Source of the DNA: JANWYU01 sp964655485
Lineage (GTDB): Bacteria; Bdellovibrionota; Bdellovibrionia; Bdellovibrionales; Bdellovibrionaceae
Assembly: GCA_964655485.1 (NCBI GenBank)
Contig: CAZZMS010000040.1
Location: 1-7,186 of the forward strand
Direction: 5' to 3'
DNA length: 7,186 bases
Shown here: piece after piece, positions 1-5,404 of the stretch
Layout: each line of letters begins with the position of its first letter
How positions within the stretch are numbered: the stretch's first letter is position 1
The notes under the pieces: generated by a model
The model's database searches: none
What the model saw: the letters and a program-made list of their open reading frames with translations, nothing else
What the model was told of the DNA's origin: nothing
Program-made: the position numbers and the translations under genes

Positions 1-654
1 TCCTTGATATCCCCAAACCCAACCTCCATTATCCTCGTCTGAGCGTGTTTTACTCAAAGCTGCCAGTATCGCTTCTCCGCGATGGGACAAAGAGAACTCT
101 AGGGATTTTTCGTCGTAGCGAGGCTGGACCGAGTGAAGTGCAATCACGCCGGCCAAAGCTTCAGGGTAGTGGCGAGCTTGGCTGGCACCGAGATGCACAT
201 CGAAGCTTTCAATGGCCATAAAAGGCAAGCTATCCAGTCCATAGAAACTGGCTAAACTGGGTTGCAGAGATAAGCCATCCACTAAAATAGTGGTGTGTTC
301 GGCGCGCTGCCCGTTAATGGATAGACGGCGGGAGCCACAAAAAGCACAAGAGGTGTTGTCACTTAGTCCTTTTTGTGAGCCCAAATAGTCATTGATACTT
401 AAGTTCGCTGAGGGCTTAAGTTTCGGCTTTTGCTCGCTGGGCTTGAGTTGATAAGAGGCGGGACTCGCTGATTTTGTTTCGGTAACCGAGATGGTGGGTA
501 ACTCTACCCGCTCTTCTTCAGTGGGAATTTGAGCGAGTTGTGGAGGTGTAGCAGGCGGGGGCCCGAAACTTTTGGGCCCCAAGCTTTGGGCCTTTGCAGG
601 TGTTAGGCTAGAAAAAAGAATAAACAAATAGGTAGATAAGCCAAACAACTTCAA
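1..654 (-). CDS. TonB-dependent outer-membrane receptor with CxxC plug (N-terminal part, runs off left edge)
   Basis: The minus strand is open from just after the upstream gene's stop to the window edge, giving 218 codons. There is no ATG at the front. The first usable start is TTG at 654, which yields a convincing signal peptide (MKLFGLSTYLFILFSSLTPAKA, cleavage near residue 22). After a Pro-rich stretch comes LPTISVTE (about 52-59), a plausible TonB box. The plug domain spans about 84-176, with ILVDG (123-127), YGLDSLP (138-144), IESFDVHLG (148-156) and LAGVIAL (167-173), matching the family patterns for the DG turn, the I-E-x-x-x-V-x-x-G segment and GGVIN. C103-x-x-C106 sits just before the R-x-x-x-N-G segment, as in a subset of receptors. 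The 22-strand barrel lies outside the window. It follows the His-tail gene by 12 bases, so co-transcription is likely. Substrate is unproven; the neighbouring zur suggests zinc or a zinc complex. Family call is confident, start and substrate less so. Confidence 0.5.
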   Translation of the reverse strand, partial: MKLFGLSTYLFILFSSLTPAKAQSLGPKSFGPPPATPPQLAQIPTEEERVELPTISVTETKSASPASYQLKPSEQKPKLKPSANLSINDYLGSQKGLSDNTSCAFCGSRRLSINGQRAEHTTILVDGLSLQPSLASFYGLDSLPFMAIESFDVHLGASQARHYPEALAGVIALHSVQPRYDEKSLEFSLSHRGEAILAALSKTRSDEDNGGWVWGYQG

Positions 655-666
655 AGGATTTACGAA

Positions 667-1125
667 TTAGGGCTGTTTCAGGTTTACGCAAGCATGATTG
701 TGGTGATGGTTAATATGCCACCAACGGAGATGATAGTGACTGAGCCCTTGCAATTCTTTGTTGGGTTGTGCTGCAAAAAATAAAACTAACTCGCTTTTGC
801 CATCTTCATCACTTAGGCCGCGCAAAGAATTCGCATTGTTAGGAATCAGGGTAAAAGTTCCAGGGGTTTCATTCCCGTGTCGATACTCGGTGCTGACGAT
901 GGCTTCGATGCCACGAGCTGTTTCTCTGAGGTCGTGTACGATAAGTGCACAGGGTTTTTTACTCACGCGATCTTGACCGACAAAGCGCACAGGCCAAGTG
1001 GGCTGGGAAGCGTATTCTTCAGAGGCAGGTACAGATTCTTGGTCATAGGGTAACAAAGTTTTTGCCTCAGCGGCTAGCTGCCAGCCTATCATGATGAGAG
1101 TGTTTAGAATGACTTTATTGAACAT
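667..1125 (-). CDS. Exported His-rich-tail protein (putative metal-binding), paralogue of the gene at 1903-2322
   Basis: This is a 152-residue protein of a family I do not recognise. The start has a near-perfect Shine-Dalgarno (GGAGGTTACC directly before ATG). Residues 1-21 look like a Sec signal peptide with AEA cleavage. The mature part is about 130 residues and ends in WWHINHHHNHACVNLKQP. Thus H137, H140, H141, H142 and H144 plus C146 form a dense potential metal site, and C59 is a possible disulphide partner. It aligns over about 105 residues with the protein at 1903-2322: RF-x-G-x-D, one Cys, Y-x-H, PG-x-F, LRG, SEL-x-LFF, Y-x-L-x-WWH-x-NH, C, LK. It is the first gene of an apparent operon with the TonB receptor and is divergent from zur across a palindromic operator. 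I infer a periplasmic or surface zinc-binding role, perhaps handing metal to or from the receptor. No enzymatic motif is visible. It differs in sequence from what I know of ZnuA, ZinT and ZrgA. Confidence 0.5.
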   Translation of the reverse strand: MFNKVILNTLIMIGWQLAAEAKTLLPYDQESVPASEEYASQPTWPVRFVGQDRVSKKPCALIVHDLRETARGIEAIVSTEYRHGNETPGTFTLIPNNANSLRGLSDEDGKSELVLFFAAQPNKELQGLSHYHLRWWHINHHHNHACVNLKQP

Positions 1126-1166
1126 GGTAACCTCCTTTTTTATAAGTGTTAAATCCTCAGTTTGCT

Positions 1167-1188
1167 TTCAAGTCTGCAGCGACTTGAA
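1167..1188. repeat. 8-bp inverted repeat in the leader of the His-tail/TonB operon
   Basis: TTCAAGTC, six bases, then GACTTGAA: a perfect 8-bp inverted repeat about 40 bases upstream of the start at 1125. As RNA it would form a hairpin in the roughly 190-nt leader predicted for the operon. As DNA it could be a second operator. It lacks a T-tract on either side, so it is not a terminator. Function is unknown. Confidence 0.5.
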
Positions 1189-1318
1189 TTCTTTCGATAG
1201 CTTTGAAACTTTCGAGCCAAATTCTCCAAGCCATACGAATCCCATTTCTTGTTAAACTCTGTGGAAGCCCTACCGAAAAAAGGCCATGGCCGATCTTTAT
1301 GCTCTTAGGTTTACGCAA

Positions 1319-1345
1319 TTTCTATCAGAGAGAAGACTCTGTCAA
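1319..1345 (-). promoter_or_regulatory. Putative promoter of the His-tail/TonB operon
   Basis: A perfect -35 hexamer TTGACA (minus strand, 1345-1340) lies one base from the palindrome at 1347-1371. A 4/6 match to the -10 element, TAGAAA (1324-1319), follows after a short 15-bp spacer. A regulator bound to the palindrome would abut the -35 element. Transcription from here would give a leader of about 190 nt. The -35 is striking, the -10 is weak. Confidence 0.5.
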
Positions 1346-1346
1346 T

Positions 1347-1371
1347 CTAAATGCAACAATGTTGCATTTAG
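1347..1371. promoter_or_regulatory. Perfect 25-bp palindrome, probable Zur/Fur-family operator
   Basis: Half-site CTAAATGCAACA, a single central base (A1359), then its exact reverse complement: 12 matching pairs out of 12. Odd-centred palindromes of 19-25 bp are the usual operator form of Fur-superfamily dimers, and this one sits between the zur-like gene and the divergent His-tail/TonB operon. It overlaps the putative -35 of zur and abuts the -35 of the divergent operon, so one site could control both and give autoregulation. The sequence is not the AT-rich enterobacterial Zur box (TGTTATA-type half-sites), so specificity is inferred from position only. Confidence 0.5.
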
Positions 1372-1390
1372 TCTGGGTTTGGCCTAGGAT
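1362..1390 (+). promoter_or_regulatory. Putative zur promoter overlapping the operator
   Basis: TTGCAT (1362-1367) and TAGGAT (1385-1390) are separated by exactly 17 bp. They match the -35 consensus at 3/6 and the -10 consensus at 4/6. The -35 lies inside the right half of the 25-bp palindrome, so binding there would block this promoter. The individual hexamers are only fair matches. Confidence 0.5.
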
Positions 1391-1436
1391 TTTTCATTGA
1401 GAAGGCGAATGATGAATGAATACCTCAGGGGGGAAG

Positions 1437-1886
1437 ATGCACAAAAAATTAGGGCCTACCCGTAAAAGTTTTGATCAACAAGCCTTGGAATGCTTGCACA
1501 ATCAAGGGCTGAAAATCACCCCCCTGAGGCTAGCGGTGTTCACGACTTTTTTAGGCAGCCAAGGGGTGTTAGGACTTGAAGATTTACAGCAGGCTTTGTC
1601 TAAGCGCTTACCCAAAGTGGACCGCGTGAGCCTGTATCGCACCTTGCGCCTGTTTGAGGAGCTCCGGTGGATTCATAAGGTCGATGATGGGCGTTATATG
1701 TTTTGTCGCCATCGCTGCGAACGGCACGCCCACTGGATGTTAAGTTGCGACAGTTGCGGTCAAGTTCGGGAGCTTACCGATCATAGCGTCATCGAAGCTT
1801 TTGGCCCTTGGTTAAAAAAACTCGGTTTCAGTGAGCGACACAATGGGCTGATCACTGGTGTGTGTGAGTCTTGTGCTCTTGGATAG
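1437..1886 (+). CDS. zur: Fur-superfamily zinc uptake regulator, Zur-like
   Basis: This is a 149-residue cytoplasmic metalloregulator, the normal Fur-family length. A winged helix covers about residues 1-82 (LKITPLRLAVF; recognition helix SLYRTLRLFEEL at 65-76). The dimerisation domain has CxxC pairs C104/C107 and C143/C146, matching the structural zinc site. H80, C90, H97 and E112 align with the regulatory zinc ligands of E. coli Zur (H77, C88, H96, E111). IHKVD, YMFCRH, LGF-x-x-RHN and G-V-C-x-x-C are closer to Zur than to Fur, Mur or PerR. The start at 1437 is preferred because GGGGGGAAG directly precedes it, as in the gene at 6237. An in-frame ATG at 1416 would add seven residues. A 25-bp palindrome upstream suggests autoregulation and repression of the divergent operon when zinc is ample. 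The 3' end is 16 bases from the convergent His-tail gene. Confidence 0.5.
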   Translation: MHKKLGPTRKSFDQQALECLHNQGLKITPLRLAVFTTFLGSQGVLGLEDLQQALSKRLPKVDRVSLYRTLRLFEELRWIHKVDDGRYMFCRHRCERHAHWMLSCDSCGQVRELTDHSVIEAFGPWLKKLGFSERHNGLITGVCESCALG

Positions 1887-1902
1887 CCTACAATCTCAAG
1901 GT

Positions 1903-2322
1903 CTAGGGTAGTCTTTTTAAGGATTGGCAGCGCTGATGATGCCAATGGTTACCGTGCCACCAATTCAGCTGATAAGCGGTTAGATTTGATAAGGACTGAT
2001 GGGGCGTACCATGGAAAAACAAGATGAGCTCGCTCGCACTGCTGGAGGGAAATGTAGTTCCCCGCAGGGTACTGGGACCATTATTGATAACCCGAAAGAC
2101 ACCTGGAAATACGGAATTATGTGAATAAGCAGGGCGAGCTCTCACATCCAAGCCACTCGCTAGAACATAGATTTGTTCAATCGTGAGATTGCAGTTTTGT
2201 TGGGTCTGAGTGTCAGTTCCCATAAAACGGATGGTCTGGGTCAATAATTGTCCGAAGCTAGTGAGTGAACTCAGAGTGACAAGACTTACCAGTACGAATT
2301 TTTTTAGTGAATGATTAAGCAT
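1903..2322 (-). CDS. Second exported His-rich-tail protein (putative metal-binding)
   Basis: This 139-residue protein is paralogous to the one at 667-1125; I do not recognise the family. I place the start at ATG 2322, not the longer in-frame ATG at 2406. The shorter form begins with a proper signal peptide (MLNHSLKKFVLVSLVTLSSL, cleavage near SFG-Q), has GAGGGAG upstream, and lies downstream of a TTGACA promoter that would sit inside the longer form. The mature part keeps the shared pattern: RF-x-G-x-D, C44, Y-x-H, PG-x-F, LRG, SEL-x-LFFHG, then WWHGNHWHHQRC with H123, H126, H128, H129 and C132. The two Cys are 88 residues apart here and 87 in the paralogue, suggesting a conserved disulphide or metal site. 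It converges on zur and is separately transcribed. I see no palindrome like 1347-1371 upstream, so its control may differ. A periplasmic or secreted metal binder is inferred. Confidence 0.5.
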   Translation of the reverse strand: MLNHSLKKFVLVSLVTLSSLTSFGQLLTQTIRFMGTDTQTQQNCNLTIEQIYVLASGLDVRARPAYSHNSVFPGVFRVINNGPSTLRGTTFPSSSASELILFFHGTPHQSLSNLTAYQLNWWHGNHWHHQRCQSLKRLP

Positions 2323-2354
2323 AAATTTGTTTCTCCCTCGTTGAAGAGGCTTTT

Positions 2355-2382
2355 GGATAAGGCTTAATCGAGCGCGTGTCAA
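2355..2382 (-). promoter_or_regulatory. Putative promoter of the second His-tail gene
   Basis: A perfect TTGACA (minus strand, 2382-2377), a 16-bp spacer, then TTATCC (2360-2355), a 3/6 match to the -10 element. Its position about 30 bases upstream of ATG 2322 fits that start and argues against the start at 2406. Confidence 0.5.
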
Positions 2383-2513
2383 CTCGTGCGTAAGCCATGA
2401 AAACATTATTGGCTTCTGAGGAAAAGAGGGGGATAGTTTGTAATCATTTTATTTAGTGGTCATATCCGTTTTGATGATTTTAAATAAAATTATTGTTGTA
2501 GTGGGGAGACAGA

Positions 2514-3200
2514 ATGATCGAAAGCCCGGTATTACCCGGTTTAGAAGCGACTAAAGACTTAAGGACAACATGGGCGCAAGCCATTTTTGCCCTTTTCACA
2601 CCTTTGTTACTTGTGGTCCTAATTCGCTGGCTGCTCATCGAGCCTTTTGTGATTCCTTCGGGCTCCATGTTACCCACCCTGCTGGTTCGCGATCATGTGC
2701 TGGTGAACAAGGCCGCCTACGGTTGGCGTCTGCCTTTGCAAAACCGGTATGTATGGTCGTGGGCCTCACCGCAGAGAGGCGATATTATTGTATTTCGTTA
2801 CCCACAAAATCCCGAGATGTTTTATGTCAAACGAGTCATCGGTTTGCCGGGAGAAAAAATAGAGTGGCGAGGTCACGAAGTGTGGATCAACGGTTCACCC
2901 TTGCCTCAGCAGGAACTGGGTGATGGGCGTTACCAAGAACAAGGTTACGTTTTAGAGTATAAACGTTCTGGGTTTTTAGACGAAGGAGAGTTCCAGCTTG
3001 GAGCGGATGAGTACTTTGTGATGGGCGATCATCGGGATCAGTCAGCGGATTCTCGAGTGTGGGGGGCCGTGAAAAGAGATCTTATCATCGGCCGGGTGGC
3101 CTTCGTGTGGTTGTCGTGTGAGCGATTCATGGACGAGGGCCTGCGATTGTGTGATCCCACGGCAATTCGCTGGGATCGCTTCGGTTACCGCCCAAAGTAA
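2514..3200 (+). CDS. lepB: Signal peptidase I
   Basis: This membrane-bound serine protease removes Sec and Tat signal peptides on the periplasmic face. The 228 residues begin with about 20 cytoplasmic residues and one membrane segment (about 21-42, ending LIRWLLIEPF), so it is a single-span form shorter than the two-span E. coli enzyme. The S26 family boxes are all present: PSGSMLPTL with nucleophile S51; RGDIIVFRYP (88-97); YVKRVIGLPG with general base K106; and GDHRDQSADSR (171-181), where H and Q replace the two Asn of the usual GDNRDNSxDSR. GGGGAGA lies a short distance before the ATG. It appears monocistronic: divergent from the His-tail gene and convergent with the DUF429-like gene. It would process the several exported proteins in this window, but that is a general role and need not mean functional linkage. 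Very sure of family; genomes of this kind often have more than one copy. Confidence 0.5.
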   Translation: MIESPVLPGLEATKDLRTTWAQAIFALFTPLLLVVLIRWLLIEPFVIPSGSMLPTLLVRDHVLVNKAAYGWRLPLQNRYVWSWASPQRGDIIVFRYPQNPEMFYVKRVIGLPGEKIEWRGHEVWINGSPLPQQELGDGRYQEQGYVLEYKRSGFLDEGEFQLGADEYFVMGDHRDQSADSRVWGAVKRDLIIGRVAFVWLSCERFMDEGLRLCDPTAIRWDRFGYRPK

Positions 3201-3526
3201 TTCGTGTTACTCCACGTCATTGTCCTTGGAAAATTTCGTTTTTATCGTGTTTCCTCCATGGGCTTTTTCGTTTCGGCCCGGGGCACGCCCTCCATGGCTC
3301 AGGCTGCAAAGGGCTTGCGCCCTTAGCCATCCATGGTGCAGAGGCCTCCGGGCGAAAGAAAAAGCCCATGGAGAGAGTCGCTAAGGAAGCGCAGTTTCTT
3401 CTGGTTGTTGCTTCATTCTAATCAACGTTTGGGGGGCATCGGATCTGACCCGAAAGTATGGAAATCAACCGCAGTGTGTATTCAAGACTGAAATCCCTTG
3501 TTCAGGCAGGACGTCCTCCATCAAAT
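3201..3526. other. Convergent intergenic region with a large cruciform element
   Basis: This 326-bp stretch separates the 3' ends of lepB and the DUF429-like gene. The main content is the palindromic element at 3254-3373. The flanks (3201-3253 and 3374-3526) show no credible ORF with a ribosome site, no tRNA-like fold and no canonical terminator with T-tract. Confidence 0.5.
3254..3373. repeat. 120-nt imperfect palindrome with four CCATGG sites
   Basis: The outer arms 3254-3269 and 3358-3373 are exact reverse complements (16 bp, beginning CTCCATGGGC). After one unpaired base on the left arm, TTTC (3271-3274) pairs with GAAA (3354-3357). After another bulge, GCCCGG (3276-3281) pairs with CCGGGC (3348-3353). 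The total is 26 pairs with two single-base bulges. The interior holds an ATGGCT/AGCCAT pair (3294-3299, 3325-3330) and a tip stem AAGGGC/GCCCTT (3309-3314, 3319-3324). CCATGG occurs at 3257, 3292, 3331 and 3366, symmetric about the centre. No T-tract follows either arm. It could be a mobile repeat of REP or MITE type, a structured RNA, or a two-way transcription barrier. The pairing is seen; the role is unknown. Confidence 0.5.
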
Positions 3527-4375
3527 TTAAAACAGAATAAATCGTTCGATAGGGTCTGTCCTACGGTGAGGGTCAGGAATAGTAGCCTTGGTAAGAAATA
3601 AATAAGTGGCCCAAGTAGCCATCACCCATGAATCAGCCCAGTTAGGATCCTGGCTTATCTTTTCCCGAATGAAAGAGGGTAACTCGTAAGCAAAGTGCGT
3701 TTGCCAAAAACGAAAAAGCCGTTTGGGATCCTTGCCTGCGAAACGCTTGGACCAAATGGCTGAGGGGTAGGCCTCAACGAGAGTCACTCGCGGATGGGTG
3801 CTTTCATCGTCAGGGGGAGAATCTGGCCAAATGCGATAGTTCAGGGGATTCCAATCGGCCAGCTCTGACCAGATACGGTAGGTCCCACTGGCAATGTTTC
3901 TTTGATAGGGGGTTAGTGCAAAAACGCTTTGTGCTTTGAGCTCCTCCTCGATCCTTCGACGAGGATGAATAGGCGGTTCAGATATTTTTGTTTCCTCCCG
4001 CTTTGGTAACAAGGATTGAAAAAATTGATGGGCCGCTTGTAGTCCCAGCCCATGCTTGTGGCGAAGCTCTTTAGCTGCCATGAAGAGCTCATGGTCAACC
4101 ACTCGACCGCACGTCTTCGGTAATCCCAAAACCGTGTCCAAAATATACCAGACCTGAGTCAACGGATTTATCGAGATATCTTTAAGTTGCTGTGGCGGTA
4201 ACAGTTGAGCGAGAGACAGACAGGCGACTTCCTCGATGAGAAAGGGATTGAATTGTAGTTGTACCACAGCTGCGGGCAAGGGTTTGGGTAAACCACGAGA
4301 ATCTTTAGCCCCCGTTTGATCGCAGGCTAGGAGGAACAACCGGTGGGGACGAGGCGTTTTGACTTTTGGTAACAT
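3527..4375 (-). CDS. DUF429-like protein with predicted RNase H-like fold
   Basis: I place the start at ATG 4375 (282 residues), where GGGGAAA precedes the codon and the conserved part begins soon after. Longer in-frame starts up to 4462 lack a ribosome site. The N-terminal strand carries LACDQTG (D19). A second acidic position lies in ILDTVLGLP (D80). RRRIEEELKAQ, TPYQRNIASGTYRIWSEL, VTLVEAYPSAIW and a C-terminal NWADSWVMATWATYL (D248) follow. This order (early Asp, D-x-x-x-GLP, R-x-x-E-x-E-L, E-x-YP, late D-x-x-x-A) is that of DUF429 proteins, which are predicted to share the RNase H-type fold with three catalytic acids. The biochemical role of DUF429 is not established as far as I know. 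It stands alone: convergent with lepB, divergent from the Pro/Arg-rich gene pair. No signal peptide, so probably cytoplasmic. Family assignment is fairly firm, function open. Confidence 0.5.
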   Translation of the reverse strand: MLPKVKTPRPHRLFLLACDQTGAKDSRGLPKPLPAAVVQLQFNPFLIEEVACLSLAQLLPPQQLKDISINPLTQVWYILDTVLGLPKTCGRVVDHELFMAAKELRHKHGLGLQAAHQFFQSLLPKREETKISEPPIHPRRRIEEELKAQSVFALTPYQRNIASGTYRIWSELADWNPLNYRIWPDSPPDDESTHPRVTLVEAYPSAIWSKRFAGKDPKRLFRFWQTHFAYELPSFIREKISQDPNWADSWVMATWATYLFLTKATIPDPHRRTDPIERFILF

Positions 4376-4428
4376 GAGTTTTGTTTCCCCTTTGAAATGT
4401 AGTGTCATTTTGGCTTTTGTTTTTGGCA

Positions 4429-4434
4429 TATACT
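4429..4434 (+). promoter_or_regulatory. -10-like element upstream of the first Pro/Arg-rich gene
   Basis: TATACT matches the -10 consensus at 5/6 and lies 56 bases before the start at 4491. No good -35 is placed 16-18 bp upstream, so the assignment is weak. It falls within the 5' extension of the longest DUF429 reading frame, which fits the shorter start chosen for that gene. Confidence 0.5.
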
Positions 4435-4490
4435 TCGCTAACTGCTGCTTGCAAGGTGACATTTAACATCGCTCACACAAAGGGGGAAAT

Positions 4491-5066
4491 ATGAAGAAAG
4501 CAAGTTTGATAGTCGCTCTGCTAGCGACACTAAACGGATTCACCGTTTTAGCTAACCAATTCGAAATTATTCGTCCCGACGAGGATTCGCGGGGGCGTCC
4601 TGAACGTCCGCCACGCTATGATGATCATCGTCCTGAACGTCCACCACGGCACGATGACTTCCGTCCCGGGCGTCCTGGTTACCCCGTGCGTCCTGATGAG
4701 CCACCATTTAACAACAGTTTGTATGGTCCGCCCATGACTAATCAGTGGATTCACTTGGGAGTCCTCACTTCACCCAAATGGAGCACCCGTCGCCACAGCT
4801 TTCCTATCAATGGTCATTTGGTCAATGAGATTAGATTTATCGTGGCTCATAAAGATATTAAAGTCGTTCAAGCCTACATCCGCATGGTGAATGGTCAAAT
4901 CGTGCCACTGCCGGGACTACAACGCTTTTTCCCGAGGGGTGGTACCTACACTTTCTATATTCACAGGGACTATTCCGTTCGGGCTTCCGAATTGTTCATT
5001 GAGGCCAACACGGTCTCATTGAAAGGGCGTAACGGAGATCTTGAGGTCAATATCGGGGTATATTGA
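4491..5066 (+). CDS. Exported Pro/Arg-rich linker protein with C-terminal beta-rich domain (copy 1)
   Basis: This is a 191-residue protein of unknown function. AAAGGGGGAAAT sits directly before ATG. Residues 1-21 are a signal peptide (cleavage VLA-NQ). Residues 28-72 are a low-complexity linker built from units like RPERPPRYDDH and RPERPPRHDDF, strongly charged and probably disordered. Residues 78-191 form a conserved domain with alternating hydrophobic residues, suggesting beta strands: YGPPMTNQWIHLG, VNEIRFIV, YIRMVNGQ, RASELFIEA, GDLEVNIGVY. It matches the neighbour at 5405-6052 throughout the signal peptide, linker type and domain, so the two arose by tandem duplication. No catalytic motif or Cys is visible in the mature part. 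A periplasmic or secreted binding or structural role is a guess; the domain recalls small exported proteins annotated as beta-sandwich in predatory bacteria. Confidence 0.5.
   Translation: MKKASLIVALLATLNGFTVLANQFEIIRPDEDSRGRPERPPRYDDHRPERPPRHDDFRPGRPGYPVRPDEPPFNNSLYGPPMTNQWIHLGVLTSPKWSTRRHSFPINGHLVNEIRFIVAHKDIKVVQAYIRMVNGQIVPLPGLQRFFPRGGTYTFYIHRDYSVRASELFIEANTVSLKGRNGDLEVNIGVY
4572..4706 (+). repeat. Low-complexity coding repeat, Pro/Arg/Asp/Glu linker of copy 1
   Basis: This segment encodes residues 28-72, with near-repeats of an 11-residue unit RPERPPRxDDx and a closing RPGRPGYPVRPDEPP. Repeated cgtcctgaacgtcc-like words make it prone to unit gain and loss by slippage. Confidence 0.5.
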
Positions 5067-5096
5067 TAACGTATGAATCGCATAACATAAGTGCTT

Positions 5097-5141
5097 GACC
5101 CTCCACCCTTTTCAAGATGCCTGGAGTGGAGGGTCGATTTT
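5097..5141 (+). terminator. Rho-independent terminator after copy 1
   Basis: A perfect 10-bp stem (GACCCTCCAC at 5097-5106 with GTGGAGGGTC at 5126-5135), a 19-base loop and a short T-run (GATTTT). It lies 30 bases after the stop of copy 1 and separates it from copy 2. Confidence 0.5.
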
Positions 5142-5404
5142 ACGCTCATTGAAATGTCACTCCAATCGTGTTTTTCACAAAGGACACAGGCAAGCGATAA
5201 TCGGTTAGGCCACTAAATGATTAAAAGTTAGAAACTGTCTTCGACATGAAAAATGTTTTACAGTGGCGCGGTTTTAGAAGTCTTGACTTGCTCTATTACT
5301 GACCCCTTTTTTTGCAGGGCCATTTTGTCCTGTTTTTTGGCACCGGTCTGGCTTAGCGGCATACGTGGGTGCTTTTTGTCACCCGATCTTAAAAAGGGGG
5401 AAAC
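5142..5404. promoter_or_regulatory. Intergenic region with a possible promoter for copy 2
   Basis: This 263-bp gap holds the control region of copy 2. The best promoter I can place is TTGGCA (5337-5342, 5/6), a 17-bp spacer and CATACG (5360-5365, 3/6). A small hairpin GGGTG/CACCC (5367-5371, 5380-5384) lies just before the ribosome site AAAAAGGGGGAAAC and could modulate translation. No credible gene is seen. Confidence 0.5.

Noticed and set aside
1203..1400. 65-codon plus-strand ORF upstream of zur
   Set aside because: It spans the promoter and operator region, has no ribosome site and no recognisable protein character.
1887..1902. Shared terminator between zur and the convergent His-tail gene
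   Set aside because: The gap is 16 bases and I find no stem with T-tract in or around it.
2323..2406. N-terminal extension of the second His-tail protein (ATG at 2406)
   Set aside because: It would bury the signal peptide behind 28 charged residues and includes the TTGACA promoter; ATG 2322 has a better ribosome site.
3254..3373. The cruciform as an ordinary Rho-independent terminator
   Set aside because: Neither arm is followed by a run of T on the relevant strand, and the stem is much longer than usual for a terminator.
3118..3384. 88-codon plus-strand ORF across the end of lepB and the cruciform
   Set aside because: It overlaps lepB in another frame and reads through the palindrome; no start signal or protein-like composition.
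4376..4462. Longer start for the DUF429-like protein (ATG at 4462)
   Set aside because: No ribosome site there, the extra residues are low-complexity and Lys-rich, and a -10-like element of the divergent gene lies inside.
4548..4754. Minus-strand ORF opposite the Pro/Arg linker of copy 1, and similar ones opposite copy 2 (5423-5800, 5481-5687)
   Set aside because: Open antisense frames arise from the repetitive Pro/Arg codons; no ribosome site and odd composition.
5246..5302. 18-codon ORF in the gap before copy 2
   Set aside because: No ribosome site upstream and too short to support without conservation data.
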